Shown: one piece after another, positions 41,585-53,330 of the stretch
Layout of the letters: every line of letters starts with the position of its first letter
Position numbering within the stretch: the stretch's first letter is position 1
Source of the DNA: Trichoplusia ni
Lineage: Eukaryota > Arthropoda > Insecta > Lepidoptera > Noctuidae
Length of the DNA: 64,000 nucleotides
Direction: 5' to 3'
Assembly (NCBI RefSeq): GCF_003590095.1
Contig: NC_039479.1
Coordinates: forward strand, 6,386,001 to 6,450,000
Position numbers and translations under genes: made by a program
Notes under the pieces: model-generated
What the model saw: the letters and a program-made list of their open reading frames with translations, nothing else
The model's database searches: none
Told to the model about the DNA's origin: nothing

Positions 41585-43449
41585 TGCAGTACCGCCACAG
41601 TGGTCGTGAGTACGCGTGCACATTGCATGTAAGTCGCTCGTTACTTCATTTATTACCGCGTAAAAAATAACGATCTTTCGACAGACATAAACATTCCCCT
41701 CTTTTGATTATTTGAAATGACTACGTATGTTCCAACCTACACGACTGTTACTCACGTTTATAATCATTTACGCTCGCCTCGCTCGGAAAGATATAGCTAA
41801 ATTATTTTATGAAAATAACTTTAACGTTCTTATGATTTTGTATATTACTCATAATGTTTTTTGTATTTGAACATCAACACATTACTGAACAATATGAAAG
41901 TTATGGATGATATTTTGTGCAAATTATAAAGCCTTTTATAGCTTTTAAACTCAATTAGAGATCGAATTAACTATTTATGTTAGTGATTAGAGCTACATGA
42001 CTTCTCTTACCGTCTCACACATTTTATATTAAGTCTATTAATAAATTTTAATGGAGTGGAATGCAATCAAACCAACACTTATAATATTCTAGGTGTTAGC
42101 CGTAATGAAGCCAGTTAAAAGATGGCCGTCATAATAATGTCAACAACATCCGCTCATGTTAATTTGTTTAAAAAATATAAACAATTTACCTCAAATATGA
42201 CAGCGGCGACGTAAAAACTCCCACGATATTCCGGAGCTGTCGTAAAACGTATTACCTATATCTGAATTCTGTATTCATGTTAGATTACAATATTTCCGAC
42301 GCGGCGCTATATCGTATAAGTCAACTCATAACATGAATGCGGGACTCGATAAAAATCCCTCACCGGTCCCTGTTCCCCCTACTCACTCCTTCGAGTTGTT
42401 CGCGGTCGTTCGCTTTCATATTCGCGAACACTTTTGATCTTTCTTTTGATATAATATAAATATTTTTTGCCTCTGAGGCTGAATCCATTTTGAGTGAAAT
42501 GAAATACGAGAGCGAGTTAGAAGCCCCTTTATCCGAGACAGTCGGTGGTCCCCGCTCGGCAACCGAACTTGAATAATCACGAATTCGCCTCAACTTAATC
42601 TCACTTTATTTATGTGAGTGGCTCTTTAGTTTTTATGCACGTTTTATGGTGGTTACTCTTAGTGAACTGTTATCCGATACGTGGGAAAGTTTTGCTTGCT
42701 ATTAAAATAAAAAGCGGCCACATAACAAAAGCTTATTACAAGAAACGACTGTACTTCAGCTGTGAACATTAAGAAGACATTTACGTTTTATGTCCGTTTG
42801 GCTAGTCGACGACGTCCTCTACAAATGGTTTGTATCTGTTTCGTGTTATTTCGAAGCGTCAAGTTTCCAGTATACCCCCAGTCTAAATATTGAGAAAGAA
42901 AGCGATCGTTTGACGGCAATACGTGCGCTGGATGCACCCACGCGCGTCAAGCGAGCCACAGCCACAACACAAACGACATTATTAAGCCAAATCGTTCTCT
43001 TTAGTTTTATGCTCGCCTTGTACCCAGCTAATAGATGCGACAGCGGCACACAGATAACACACATAAATATTGTCTATCTCGACACAGATAAAGTAAAATA
43101 AGAAACGGGCTCGCATGTTTGATAATATGTTACCTTGTTTCTTTTTCTATTTCAAGAAGATTAGATAGATATGTACGCAGCTTTATATAGAAAATATTTT
43201 ATCTGAGATTGCATGTTTTACAGCAGTTCTTAAAAGGGATAATGACCGTTCTTATCTTCAGAATATCTCACTGATTATTCAGTTGGTCTTTGTAATCACC
43301 GACTTAATCGAATGCGGCAGATTAATAACACTATTGAATCGATACAGGTAAATTAGTGAAGAAAATAATTAACAGATGTCCATAGCACAGTTGCCCAAAG
43401 CATACGTAGTAAGCGTATGTATAGCACAATAGTTTGTTTTTTTGTTATA

Positions 43450-43640
43450 AACATTCTTAATTATGGCAGAGGATTGGGTCGGGGTTCGATAAATAGAGAT
43501 AGGTTCGCACCCTATCACAAGGCTCCTAATATCGTCATTGGTGAACAGTAGGCTATTTCGCTGTGTACCTCTGTTTGACCCTTCCGGGATTATCTCCTCA
43601 AGTGGGTTAACGAGAATTATGAAATTGTTATCTATTATTC
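43450..43640 (+). repeat. Degraded interspersed repeat, probably lepidopteran
   Basis: The stretch GGCTATTTCGCTGTGTACCT then CTGTTTGACCCTTCCGGGAT resembles a widespread lepidopteran repeat with the wording GCTGTGTACCTCTGCCTACC and CCTTCGGGGAT. The preceding 100 nt (GGGTCGGGGTTCGATAAATA onward) are compositionally similar. The match is from memory and the copy is diverged. Confidence 0.5.
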
Positions 43641-45739
43641 TCATTTAATTTTTCAGGTTTGCCGCATAAAATTCTTTCAATAAATGATCAGAATGTATGT
43701 TAAGAATAGAAGAAATATGATCAAGATTTATATCAAAAATAATATGAACTATTGAACAAAGGAAGTACATAGTAAGTTGGTAACAACGCGCAACGGTATG
43801 ATTGCCAAACAATTCTCAGGCACGTCAACTACAAAACAAGTTAATGCCACTCGAGCAGGTAAAAGTTACAAGTAATTAACCGAGAGAAGTTGTGAGTCCA
43901 TCAGCAGCGAGCCACAATGAGAGGGCTATAATTCTAGCTGGTTCCATCACAGCACGTTCCTCGCCGAACAAAAGCAATTTGTGTCCGCACGAAGTGGCTT
44001 TGTACGTGCGTAGCGTCGTAGGTGTTTATTAGCGCCCTCTAGCTATGTTAATACGAACGTGTACTTGGATATCGTGTACACGGCCGGGCCGGCTGCCGGC
44101 GCGCCCCGCGACCCTCTGAGGTCACTCGATATCGTTTCACTGATCACGAATTCCCAACGCCAACACGTGCTCCCACGACCGTACGGTTCCATCACAATTA
44201 CGATCCAATTATACTCCCCTTAAAACACTAATACTTTCTAATCCGAGTTTCACTTTCGTAGCCAAACTAATTTGATTTACATATATTTAGCCCGGTTTAA
44301 ATGTATCCTTCCAGTGTGTGATGCGCCATCTCGCAACACTGAGCTAAGATACCAAAGCATATTTCGATTAAGGCAGTTATGAATACTCGGATAGTTGGAA
44401 ACAAAGTAACATTGGCGGAAATCCAACGTCATTTACAATTCTGATTTAGTGTACTGCATGAACAATTTAAAACGTTATTTAAAGTTTTGCGGTAGGCAAA
44501 CGAATCTCTATTTTACTTAACAACAAAAGTAAATAAACGATATTTTGTTTGACAACGGTACAAGGTAATAAATGAAACAGGAGTGAATCACCTCGTGTCG
44601 CGTAAAAACGTTTTCTTTAGAATGTTTGTGGAAGTGTCTGTAGCATAACTGGCGACGATCCAAGAACACGCTCATCACAATCACGCAACACGCCGACATC
44701 ATTTAACGACAAATTTACTGTGTCACAGAAAGTACCCATCACGATAGCTATTCACTATTCCAAACGAGCCGACGTATCATGTCGTATTTTATAATCATCC
44801 GTACGTTCCGCTTTTGTTCACGTATAAAACCGCGTGCAGTATACACCTCTCTCAATCCAACACGTTTATTGTCAATGTTAACGATTGTCGAAATATCGCA
44901 AATAAAATAAACCGTCGAAGAGCTTCGCCGGTTTTGATAAATATCCTTTCAGCACTTTTCCATTATTCGGGGGAGACAAATGTCCCGTTCGTTTTACTCG
45001 ACTCGGCATCACGGCATTCCCTCATTAAAATGTCCCCGAGCGACTGCGGTCCCTCGGTCGCGAGCGATTCGACACGATAATCGATTTTATTGCCGATCGC
45101 TATAAAATCTCTCAACGTATTTGTTTTAGTTCTGTCACACATTCCACGTCGCGAATCAATCACTGTACTATTTAAATAGTGAGTTATTCATTACTCGCGG
45201 TAAAGTGAATAACAGCTCTAATTTGTTGGCAATACGAGCGAGAACTTCTAGAATCAATGTCCGATTGTTGTGTAAAGCGGAACCAATCGACGTCGAGCGT
45301 ATTGCTGCCATTCGATTGAAATAGAATTTTGTTTATGTTCAGAAGGTTGTTGATCCTTTTTTCTTGAATTTATACCATTTTTTTTCGCTATAATGTCTTT
45401 TTACTATTACAAAGTTATTAGAAGCTGAATTTATACATATCAGTCACGACTAAGAAATTTTATCTGGATAAATTATAGAGACGAGATTAGATTGTTCGGA
45501 GGTAATTATGTTTGCTGCGATATACATAGGAAACGGTTAAGCAAACGTACATCGGAAAGAACCCATAAAGGGTGTTCAAGTTTCCAAATAAGTATATCGT
45601 TCAATCAAATCGTGGTAAATCGACGCCGTCGTCGTAACGTGTAGGCTCCAATTTGCAAACAAGCTATTATAGGGGGCCGCAGTCAAAAGCGCGCCAATAG
45701 AATTAAAATACTATTACGGCAATACAAAGTTGATTCAGT

Positions 45740-45935
45740 GGAGGCGCATGTGGCGGCGCGCGGCGCTCGGCCGCTCGGCTCGCTCGGCGCGCGGCGCTCG
45801 GCTGCTCGTGCTCCTGTAATTTGATTTGGAGTGGAGCGGGGCAGCGCGGGGCGCCGGGATCGATACCGAGCGGGGAGGGGGCGGGAGCGCAGCGCCGGCC
45901 GGGGGGGGGGGACAACCACCAGGCGCGTGTTGTTA
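45740..45935. other. CpG-rich island with G11 tract
   Basis: The most CpG-rich non-exonic stretch in the window, ending in eleven consecutive G at 45901-45911. It has many GAGCGGCCGAGCG-type and GCGCGCGGCGC repeats. All open frames here run through low-complexity Arg/Ala/Pro and look accidental. It may be a promoter or enhancer; no splice donor stands out on the minus strand. Confidence 0.4.
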
Positions 45936-46924
45936 TGGAAACCGTAGCTACCCTCGCGCCTCCAGATTTTGTCGGTTGTACCGGAAAATTAAACAAAGGA
46001 GATCACCTACATTATTATCAGGTACTCTGCGCATCTTAATGGATCAGATTTATGAACAGTAACTTGTATTAATTAATTTAATATCAGTAATGCTTTCACA
46101 CAACGACTACCCGTTTTTACTTATTTAAAAAGACATGAATTTATTGTAACAAGATACAATACAAGTTTTACGCGTCTTCTTATAAATGCTAATTAATGGT
46201 GAGTAAAGTATTTCGTTTTATTGTCTGAGACCTTTTAATAAGCATACGCGAGTAACAAACGTACATATTTATGTTAAACAAAGGCAAATAATATGCGAGT
46301 TTGAGAACCAAATGTGCCTTTGTTAGTTTGTTGTGGATCTATTATATTGTAGCTACGAATAAATAAAATAAGCACCAGTGACATATGAACGGTAAACAAT
46401 AAAGCATACTGTTTTCTGGAAAATAAAAGCGTTATTTTCACAGAAGCGTTAAAAGAATAAGTGTTTAGAAATGCTTACGTAACATGAACTACGTCGTTTG
46501 CGGAAGATTTACGATAACTACAATCTGAAAACGGACTTCAGAGTTTTAACACAAGAAGTTGCTAGTTGTACAGTAAGTTGTAATAGGACAGTATTTAGTG
46601 ATTAAACGTTAGGTGTCCGCCTTCGATATTACGCGGTAATGGGTCAGTCACATAATGAACGGTTGCCATCTGACATCACTCCCACCCACTCCCCACATCT
46701 GTTCAAATTTCGAACGATACTAATTGTTTAACACAGTTCGTTGAAAAATTTCAAACAAGCTACAAGGGATGTTGGCTGTTAAAACAACTTACAAATAGTA
46801 TTATCTATGGTACCTAGTTGTAGAGACTGCTGCGCTGAGCCGTTATTATCTTGTTAAATGCTATACAATACTTGGTCACTAAATAAGCAGTTACATCAAC
46901 TTACTGCTTACGTACACTAACAAT

Positions 46925-46968
46925 TTAATACACTACTTCACACATTTAAGTGTGAAGTAGTGTATTAA
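46925..46968. repeat. Perfect 19-bp inverted repeat (hairpin)
   Basis: TTAATACACTACTTCACAC at 46925-46943 and its exact complement at 46950-46968 are separated by ATTTAA. Outside it, CTGCTTA (46904) and TAAGCAG (46884 and 46966) form further complementary pairs, so the foldback is part of a longer imperfect structure. It could be a remnant of a small foldback transposon or a local inverted duplication. Confidence 0.85.
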
Positions 46969-47431
46969 GCAGTGAATAGAAAAGGTAATTAAATGTATTG
47001 CATTATTAGTGGTTCTGTGTAACCAGCAAAAGCCATGCCTAACGACAATAAAAACAATAATGACTGTTTTATTACAAGAGAGATATACATTTTATAGTAG
47101 GAGATAATAATACAGATAATGTAAAAAGATGATTCATTTAATCATCAAGTTAACGACTTCACCTTCAACTTGTATTAAAAAGATCGTGTTATAAATAAGT
47201 GCTTTTATTATTTATTTTTGTTTAGATAATAAACTATCGTGTCTGGAAGCTTGGGACACAATTCAATAGGCCCATTTAGATCGCCTAGACCAGGAGATAA
47301 GAGGACATGAAAGGGCGGGCGATGATGCTAATACAGTGCACTTAACCTGGCTCGCGGCACCTTGCGGCTTGCGGCCGCGTCCAGCTAAACTGGTTTCAAC
47401 GTCGACCTTCGTGTCGTCTCGCTCTGCGCGC

Positions 47432-47448
47432 TTATGCTGCCCTGGTAC
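47432..47448 (-). promoter_or_regulatory. Bipartite motif copy 11
   Basis: Minus strand GTACCAGGGCAGCATAA, a full match to both halves. Confidence 0.55.
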
Positions 47449-49947
47449 CGCCGATCGCTATGCTTGATTGATTTTGATTCGATTTTATTACAATTCGATC
47501 GGAAACTTATCGGTAAACTAACTTGCTTATTCTCCTTTACCTATTTATTTTCTAGTTCTTCTAAATTTGCAAAATTGTAACACTTTTTATAACAATTGAA
47601 ATCTTAATTGGATATTAGTAAAAGAGAAAAAAAGACCGACATAAAGATTTAAAGGTTATTTATTAAACGTTACCTATATTTTAATTACTTGGCAAACGAA
47701 TTGTGCTAAGTCGACCGAGGCTTAAAAGCTATCTCAGTATTTTATGGTTAAATAGAACTGTAATGACAATCAATTTGTATTTCCAATAAGCAAGCGAGTT
47801 ATCGGAACAATCTTTAGACAAGCCCTAGCATACCGTAATTAAATTTATAAGTAGATTCAATGCAAGCAAATTCAGTGAACGTGGTCAAAATTTAAGGTTA
47901 TAATATTTTTAATATTGTGCATTTGTTTCTCGAAGTCAACGGTCATAACGCAACTCGACGATTAAATTCATCGAGCCTCGTTGGTCATTAAGCTTTCGAA
48001 CATGGAAATGGCATGGCAATTCATGGCATGTAATGAAAGAGGCGTCTCTCTCCAAATGGCGGGGTTATCCGTAAATCGCGACAGTATAATCGCGTGAAGA
48101 CTATAATTGGCCTTAATCAAGCGAGATGGCGTGCACCGCTGCACTGGTGTTGCTGCTATGTTCAACCAATTGTATCGGTAATTATATGAATTATTTTACT
48201 TAATTGTATTCAATGTATGTAGATATGCTAATTATAAAAATAAGTATGACGTTTGTATTTAGAAAATAACAAACACAAACCAGCAATAAATCTCAGCGGC
48301 TTTGTTGCTTTCTAGAAAGTTTTGCCGTAGACAGCGATGACAAATATCCGAAAACTCGATGTGTTTTTGTATAAAAGAACAAAGTGTCATGGCTGCGGAA
48401 CTTTATGAAAATGTAAGAATACTGAGAATTCGCTTGGAGCCGGGGTAATTGCTCGTTACGTCATACGCCGCGCGGTAATGTCGCTAAGAAATTTCTCTGG
48501 GGAAATGGGAAAACAAATGAGAGAGCTCTTATCTACGCATTACCGCCGCGTTCAGTGATTTACGATCCGGCTACCTACTCCACACATGCGAGTCTACTCC
48601 GGCTTACATTATACCGGTTTTACCGAGCGAAAAGACATAACCTGGTTGAGAAACAGACGTGAATTGAGTGTTAAACATGCCAGTTGAGACGTTGCATAAA
48701 TGGTTAAACATAAACAGGATTGTCGGTTGATCGGCTGTCATGCAGAATGGCGCGCTATTCTCATTAAAAGCGACCACAGTTGTTGTTTTGTGTTTTCTAA
48801 TTGATAAAATTCTTTAGAGCTATCATAAAAAATCGCTCAAGCTTCAATAGTGGCTGTAATTTATTGTAAAAAATCATACAACTCAAGCTAATTTCATTGA
48901 GATGGATGAGTAATCGATGCGGTGTTTCCGGGAAGATCCATTTTGGCCTCCGCAGGTAGGAACACCCAGCGCCGAAAAGTGCGTGACTCATGTCAAAAAT
49001 TACAAATTAAAAACATTGACGTAAAACGTAGCGCGATAAAAGTGAGGAAACATTATTATTTTAATTGATTAAAATCTTAATTAGAACGAGTAAAAGCCAT
49101 GACTAAAACGCTGCAACATTATGATCAATTTTACGTTAAGCCTTCCTACCATTACATCGCCTTAATAATAAAACTAATCACCTAATAAAGTTGCTGCCAC
49201 AGACGTCTCATTGAAAATTTGAAATTAGCCGTGGGCTGTGATCAAATGGAGCCCATTACATTAGCATAGCGTTTAGTTTGAGAACATGTCTTACAGGCGA
49301 GGCGAGCAGTGAGTGCGGTGCGCCGCGGGCGGACGGCAAATTGCCAGTGGGCGGCGGCGCGCCGTGATCCCGCGACCCCAGCGATAAATATTCTATCTAT
49401 CGTGTAAGATCGTGTACTCCACGAAAAAAGAACAAGAATACAATACAACGCTTATGATAATTAAACTTCGACAAAATATACAATAAAGCAAAAATATTGG
49501 AAAGTTTCATTAAAATTAATTCACCCGGAATACAGAAGGATGTTATGAAAATCGTAACAAAAGCCAGAAATAAAAGAGGCGAGAACGACGGTTCGCGAGC
49601 CAGTCAAAGGTTCCGCTTTGAGAAAAGGCTGCCAGTACGATTAACATTATTTACATATGAGCCTTTTTGTTACAAAAAAAAAATATTTTATATTCAGAAG
49701 AAAATCATGGTAGGTGTTAACAAGTTGTCTTCCGTTTTTTACTTACCGTAAAATCATCTCAGATTTTGCGCTTAGTTAATTTATTCCTAGAAAATGAAAA
49801 CGGAGTACTTTTAACTGAAGCATTATTCTAAGTCACACTGGAAACACAAAAAGGAATCACAGTGGATATGAAAAAGATGATAAAAGAAATAAGACTTTGT
49901 CGTCGAAGTTTGTCCGACCGGCGGTCGACGGAGTTGTGTTGTGTAGA

Positions 49948-49964
49948 GTACCAGGCGAGCATAC
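49948..49964 (+). promoter_or_regulatory. Bipartite motif copy 12
   Basis: GTACCAGGCGAGCATAC, one mismatch at the last base. It is the copy nearest to the presumed scribbler promoter. Confidence 0.55.
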
Positions 49965-52648
49965 CACGACTGGAGTGTTCAATTAAACCGCGCTGAGATC
50001 TAATCAAGTGTGATTTTAATAGAGTGCGGCTCTGATCGAGCAAACAGCAGCTTGCGCGGCCTGCCACGATTGACAAGAGAATAGATAACGGTTTAGTTAA
50101 CAATTTATTAAATTAATACCTACACAGCCTGCAGATATCATTATCGAATCTAGTTGAAGACCGTTATAAAATTGATAAATACTGTAGATAAACAACATTG
50201 CTTTAAATAGAGTGAGATATAAGGATTAGTTATCTGCTATTTTGGAAAATATGAGTATTAAGAAAGAAAATAATAATAAAGGTGTGCTAGGGTAAGGGGT
50301 ATCGCAGTTCTAACCATTCGTGGTACAAGAGCGAGGCAATAAGTACGGTGTACAATAACCGATGCCATGAAAGGGAACAAGGTAGTTCGTGCACAAAGCG
50401 AGCAGTGTTTCGCGGACCGCCCGCGGCGGCTCCCGCGGTGCTGCAAGCGTCCAAAAATCTTACAAATTGGACGCGAAGAGCATGACTAGCACCACTAACA
50501 AGCTTTTTTTTAATAAAATCGTTTTAAGTCCCAATTCTAAGTCAGACTTACTTTTCTTTTAAATGCGTTGTTTTCATTGACTTAAGAATCACGACCTGAA
50601 TTAAATGCGTTAAAATAATTAATATATATTTTTCGTTACTGTTTAAAAATAATGAAAGAATTTATATTATTACATAGTTAAAATGATAACTGACTAGAAG
50701 AGAAATTACTTGTTTAGGTGTTCAGTTACTCAACACGCTGCTGTGCCCATACTAAGTCGGCAAAACACAGATAGTGTATAATGTTCATAATAAATCCGGT
50801 TTTCTATTAGCCTTAGCGAGCACGCGCGCGACTTCGTAAAACATGCTTTTGAGAAGCAATTTGTCATGAGCTTTGTTTGATCGAACGATACTGAAATGTT
50901 GAACAAAGTTTATCAATCAAGTGATTTCAAATATTTTAGTCAGAAAACTGTTCAGTTAATACTCATTTCACAAGATGCAATACTTAAAAATGCAGTTGTT
51001 AAGCCAGTTTAATGTATAAGGAAATGAGAAAACTGTATTTATGTATGCAAGCGGCGTATAGCACGCCTGATGCCGCGTGTCCGGCCAGTCAGTCGAGCCG
51101 CGAGACCCGTCACACCCTCGTAATTCTTAACCCCATCAAGTGGGGTGAAATCGCGAATATTTCTTTGTTTACATAAATCTGTTTTGTTACATCTTTCAAG
51201 AAGGTAGGTGGTGGGAGTTTACTTATCATCCTAGAGTGCCATTGAGCTCGACAACGTAGTTTAGGGCCCTCGAGCCACTTCAATGTCCCTTTGTGTATCG
51301 TCGCTTTATGTTTTATAAAGATTCAGTGACGTGCTACTACTTAATTCTATTTTAGAAATATAACATCGCTATAATTTTGTTTTAAAATGTTTTTTGTTCT
51401 CAAGACTAGGCACATTACTTTTAAGCATAGTTTTCCGGTGTGAAGTTCTAATTAACGAATTGAGTGGCTAGGCGGATAATATGGGCCCCAAATGTCCTGT
51501 TCACGCGAACATTTCCTGACCAATTCTAAGTGTCAAGTTGTCAACTGGTAGCTCGTCTTACGCGATGCTTCTCCCTCGGCGGCTAAATGTTAAAGCAAAC
51601 AGTCGGCTGCTTGTTGACACGACGCGATTCGGCCGCTTTATAAATATTTCGATCGCGGCGAGCGGCCTGCCCATTATCCCATTAGGAAAGGGCATTACTC
51701 ACTCAGAATGTAAAGCTATTAGCCGGTGTTCGTAACTTTGTATCGTGTCTACCAGTTGCAGTTGACTGCTTCGCTAGTATTGATAATGAGAGCTTATTTA
51801 CACTTGACAAACAAGCGAGAATCATGATGAATGTTTTAATTGTGTTTTTCAGAGTGCATAAAACAGACAGAGCCAGCAGTGCGAGAATAGACGGTATAAT
51901 TATTTTAACAAAGTCATACCTTTGTACTATAAAAACTATATAAAATCATTTTATCTAATAGTTAAGTGGTCATATTATTTTGTGTTAAGCGGATTATCCA
52001 GCGTTACAAATAAATAGAGCACCTAACGTAAAATATAGTACTTGTACTCTAGCACGCACTTGCGCTTTAGAATAGCAAAACAGAACCTTATTGCGTAGAC
52101 TTTTAGGACGACCGGTGTCAATGACATGCGGGCAACTGTACAAATCCTATCAAACTGCTTACGGAGTCGGATGTAAAAGGATTTTGGAATTAGGTATCTG
52201 TAAAATAAGTATATGGACGAAACACAATCTAGTACTTACCTAGTAAATAATAAAAGTGACAGTCCTTTGTTAGCCAGATTGTAGGTTTCGTAAATGAAAT
52301 GAAATTTTACTTAATAAGGAAACCAAATTACAGCACGTGCTTTTTTACTACAATCGATTTATTATTCTAGTATTATTTGTTACTGCATTATTTTATGGAA
52401 TAGCTGTCATATTGTACTTGTTTATAATGTAATAGACACCCAAGAGCTTAGAAGTGGTAGATGTAAACGAGAAAGTGAGGTAGGTACTACGCGAACACTT
52501 CATGAAAGAGCCGGTGTCGTGAGTATACTGGTTATTGCTAGTCTGTGGTCGTGCCGCCGCATCGGGCATCCTCGCCGGCCGTCGACGTTAACTTTTAGAT
52601 ACTGTCTCAACCACAGCCACAACGATTTTGAGCTCCTTGAGAACTTAC

Positions 52649-52980
52649 CTATCGCTGCACCGGCTGCATCAACGCCACAATAACAATCCACTGCCTTGTC
52701 TTTCAATATACGATCAATACGCACCGACCCTCAACACCGTAAAAGCAAAGTAAATTACTTTTAATCACCATTCAGCACATAAACGAACACGGCCGACCCG
52801 TTTCACAATAGTATTCGCTTCGGGCCTCACAGAAACACGTACAGTACACTACACTGCTAACGGCAGATCCAGTGAGCGATGCAATTCAATCCATAGGCAA
52901 TGTTATAAAATATAAACAAATAACACTGGTGATTTCACAGTAGAAACACAAAATTGTCGTAAGAGCGTAACGCACGTCAG
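52649..52980 (-). other. sbb: Candidate non-coding first exon of scribbler
   Basis: On the minus strand the sequence GCAGCGATAG|GTAAGTTC is a nearly perfect 5' splice site. Upstream of it lies about 300 nt of moderate G+C content with stops in all frames, as expected of a 5' UTR; a short upstream frame (ATGCAGCCGGTGCAGCGATAG minus its last base) ends exactly at the exon boundary. The next minus-strand exon I recognise is at 22470, which would make the first intron about 30 kb. The 5' end is not determined. Confidence 0.4.
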
Positions 52981-53330
52981 CGCCGCTAAGAGTCGGCGGA
53001 CGACCGCGGAACTCGGTTTGGGCGAGCAACGCTACGTGTCCCCCCTGTCAGTGAGGTGAGTGCGCGAGCGAGACGCACGTAGAGGGTGTACGTTTGTGGA
53101 AGTGAGACAGCGCTACGGTTTATGAGGCGGGCGGCATAAAAATGTGAGAAGGGCGCGTACATACAGAACAGAGTACGATCGGCGACGCCACAGACTACTG
53201 CTATCTTGGATTGATCCAGCGAGTGAATAGATAATGATTGTTGTAGCGTTTGAGGCGGCATCGGCACAGCCGCCCATTCATTACAATAATTATCCGACAA
53301 TTAAACATTGCGACGGAGGTCGTTGCCGTT
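52980..53330 (-). promoter_or_regulatory. Candidate promoter of scribbler (CpG-rich region)
   Basis: This stretch is markedly richer in G+C and CpG than its surroundings and lies directly upstream, on the minus strand, of a perfect splice donor at 52649. It has several CGCTCGCGCACTCAC-like and initiator-like CA sites but no clear TATA box. An opposing short ORF (52986-53300) is not protein-like. The assignment to scribbler rests only on strand, order and the absence of any gene between. Confidence 0.35.

Larger units (their letters stand above)
22471..52648 (-). other. Presumed long 5' intron of scribbler
   Basis: Thirty kb with no supported protein-coding exon on either strand. It is AT-rich with CpG-rich islets, eight-tenths of it without recognisable feature. 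It holds five copies of the GTACCAGG-N3-GCATAA motif (24263, 27450, 41568, 47432, 49948), a GCCAT cluster, two repeat fragments, a perfect hairpin and a second candidate first exon, all listed separately. Confidence 0.45.

Noticed and set aside
45683..46062. Several 70-100 codon frames on both strands
   Set aside because: They arise from the CpG-rich island; products are low-complexity Arg/Ala/Pro with no family match and no splice partners.
3330..49964. Interpreting the GTACCAGG motif as CTCF sites
   Set aside because: The left half resembles CCACCAGG, but the right half GCATAA sits one base off from the CTCF GGCGC core and lacks it in most copies.
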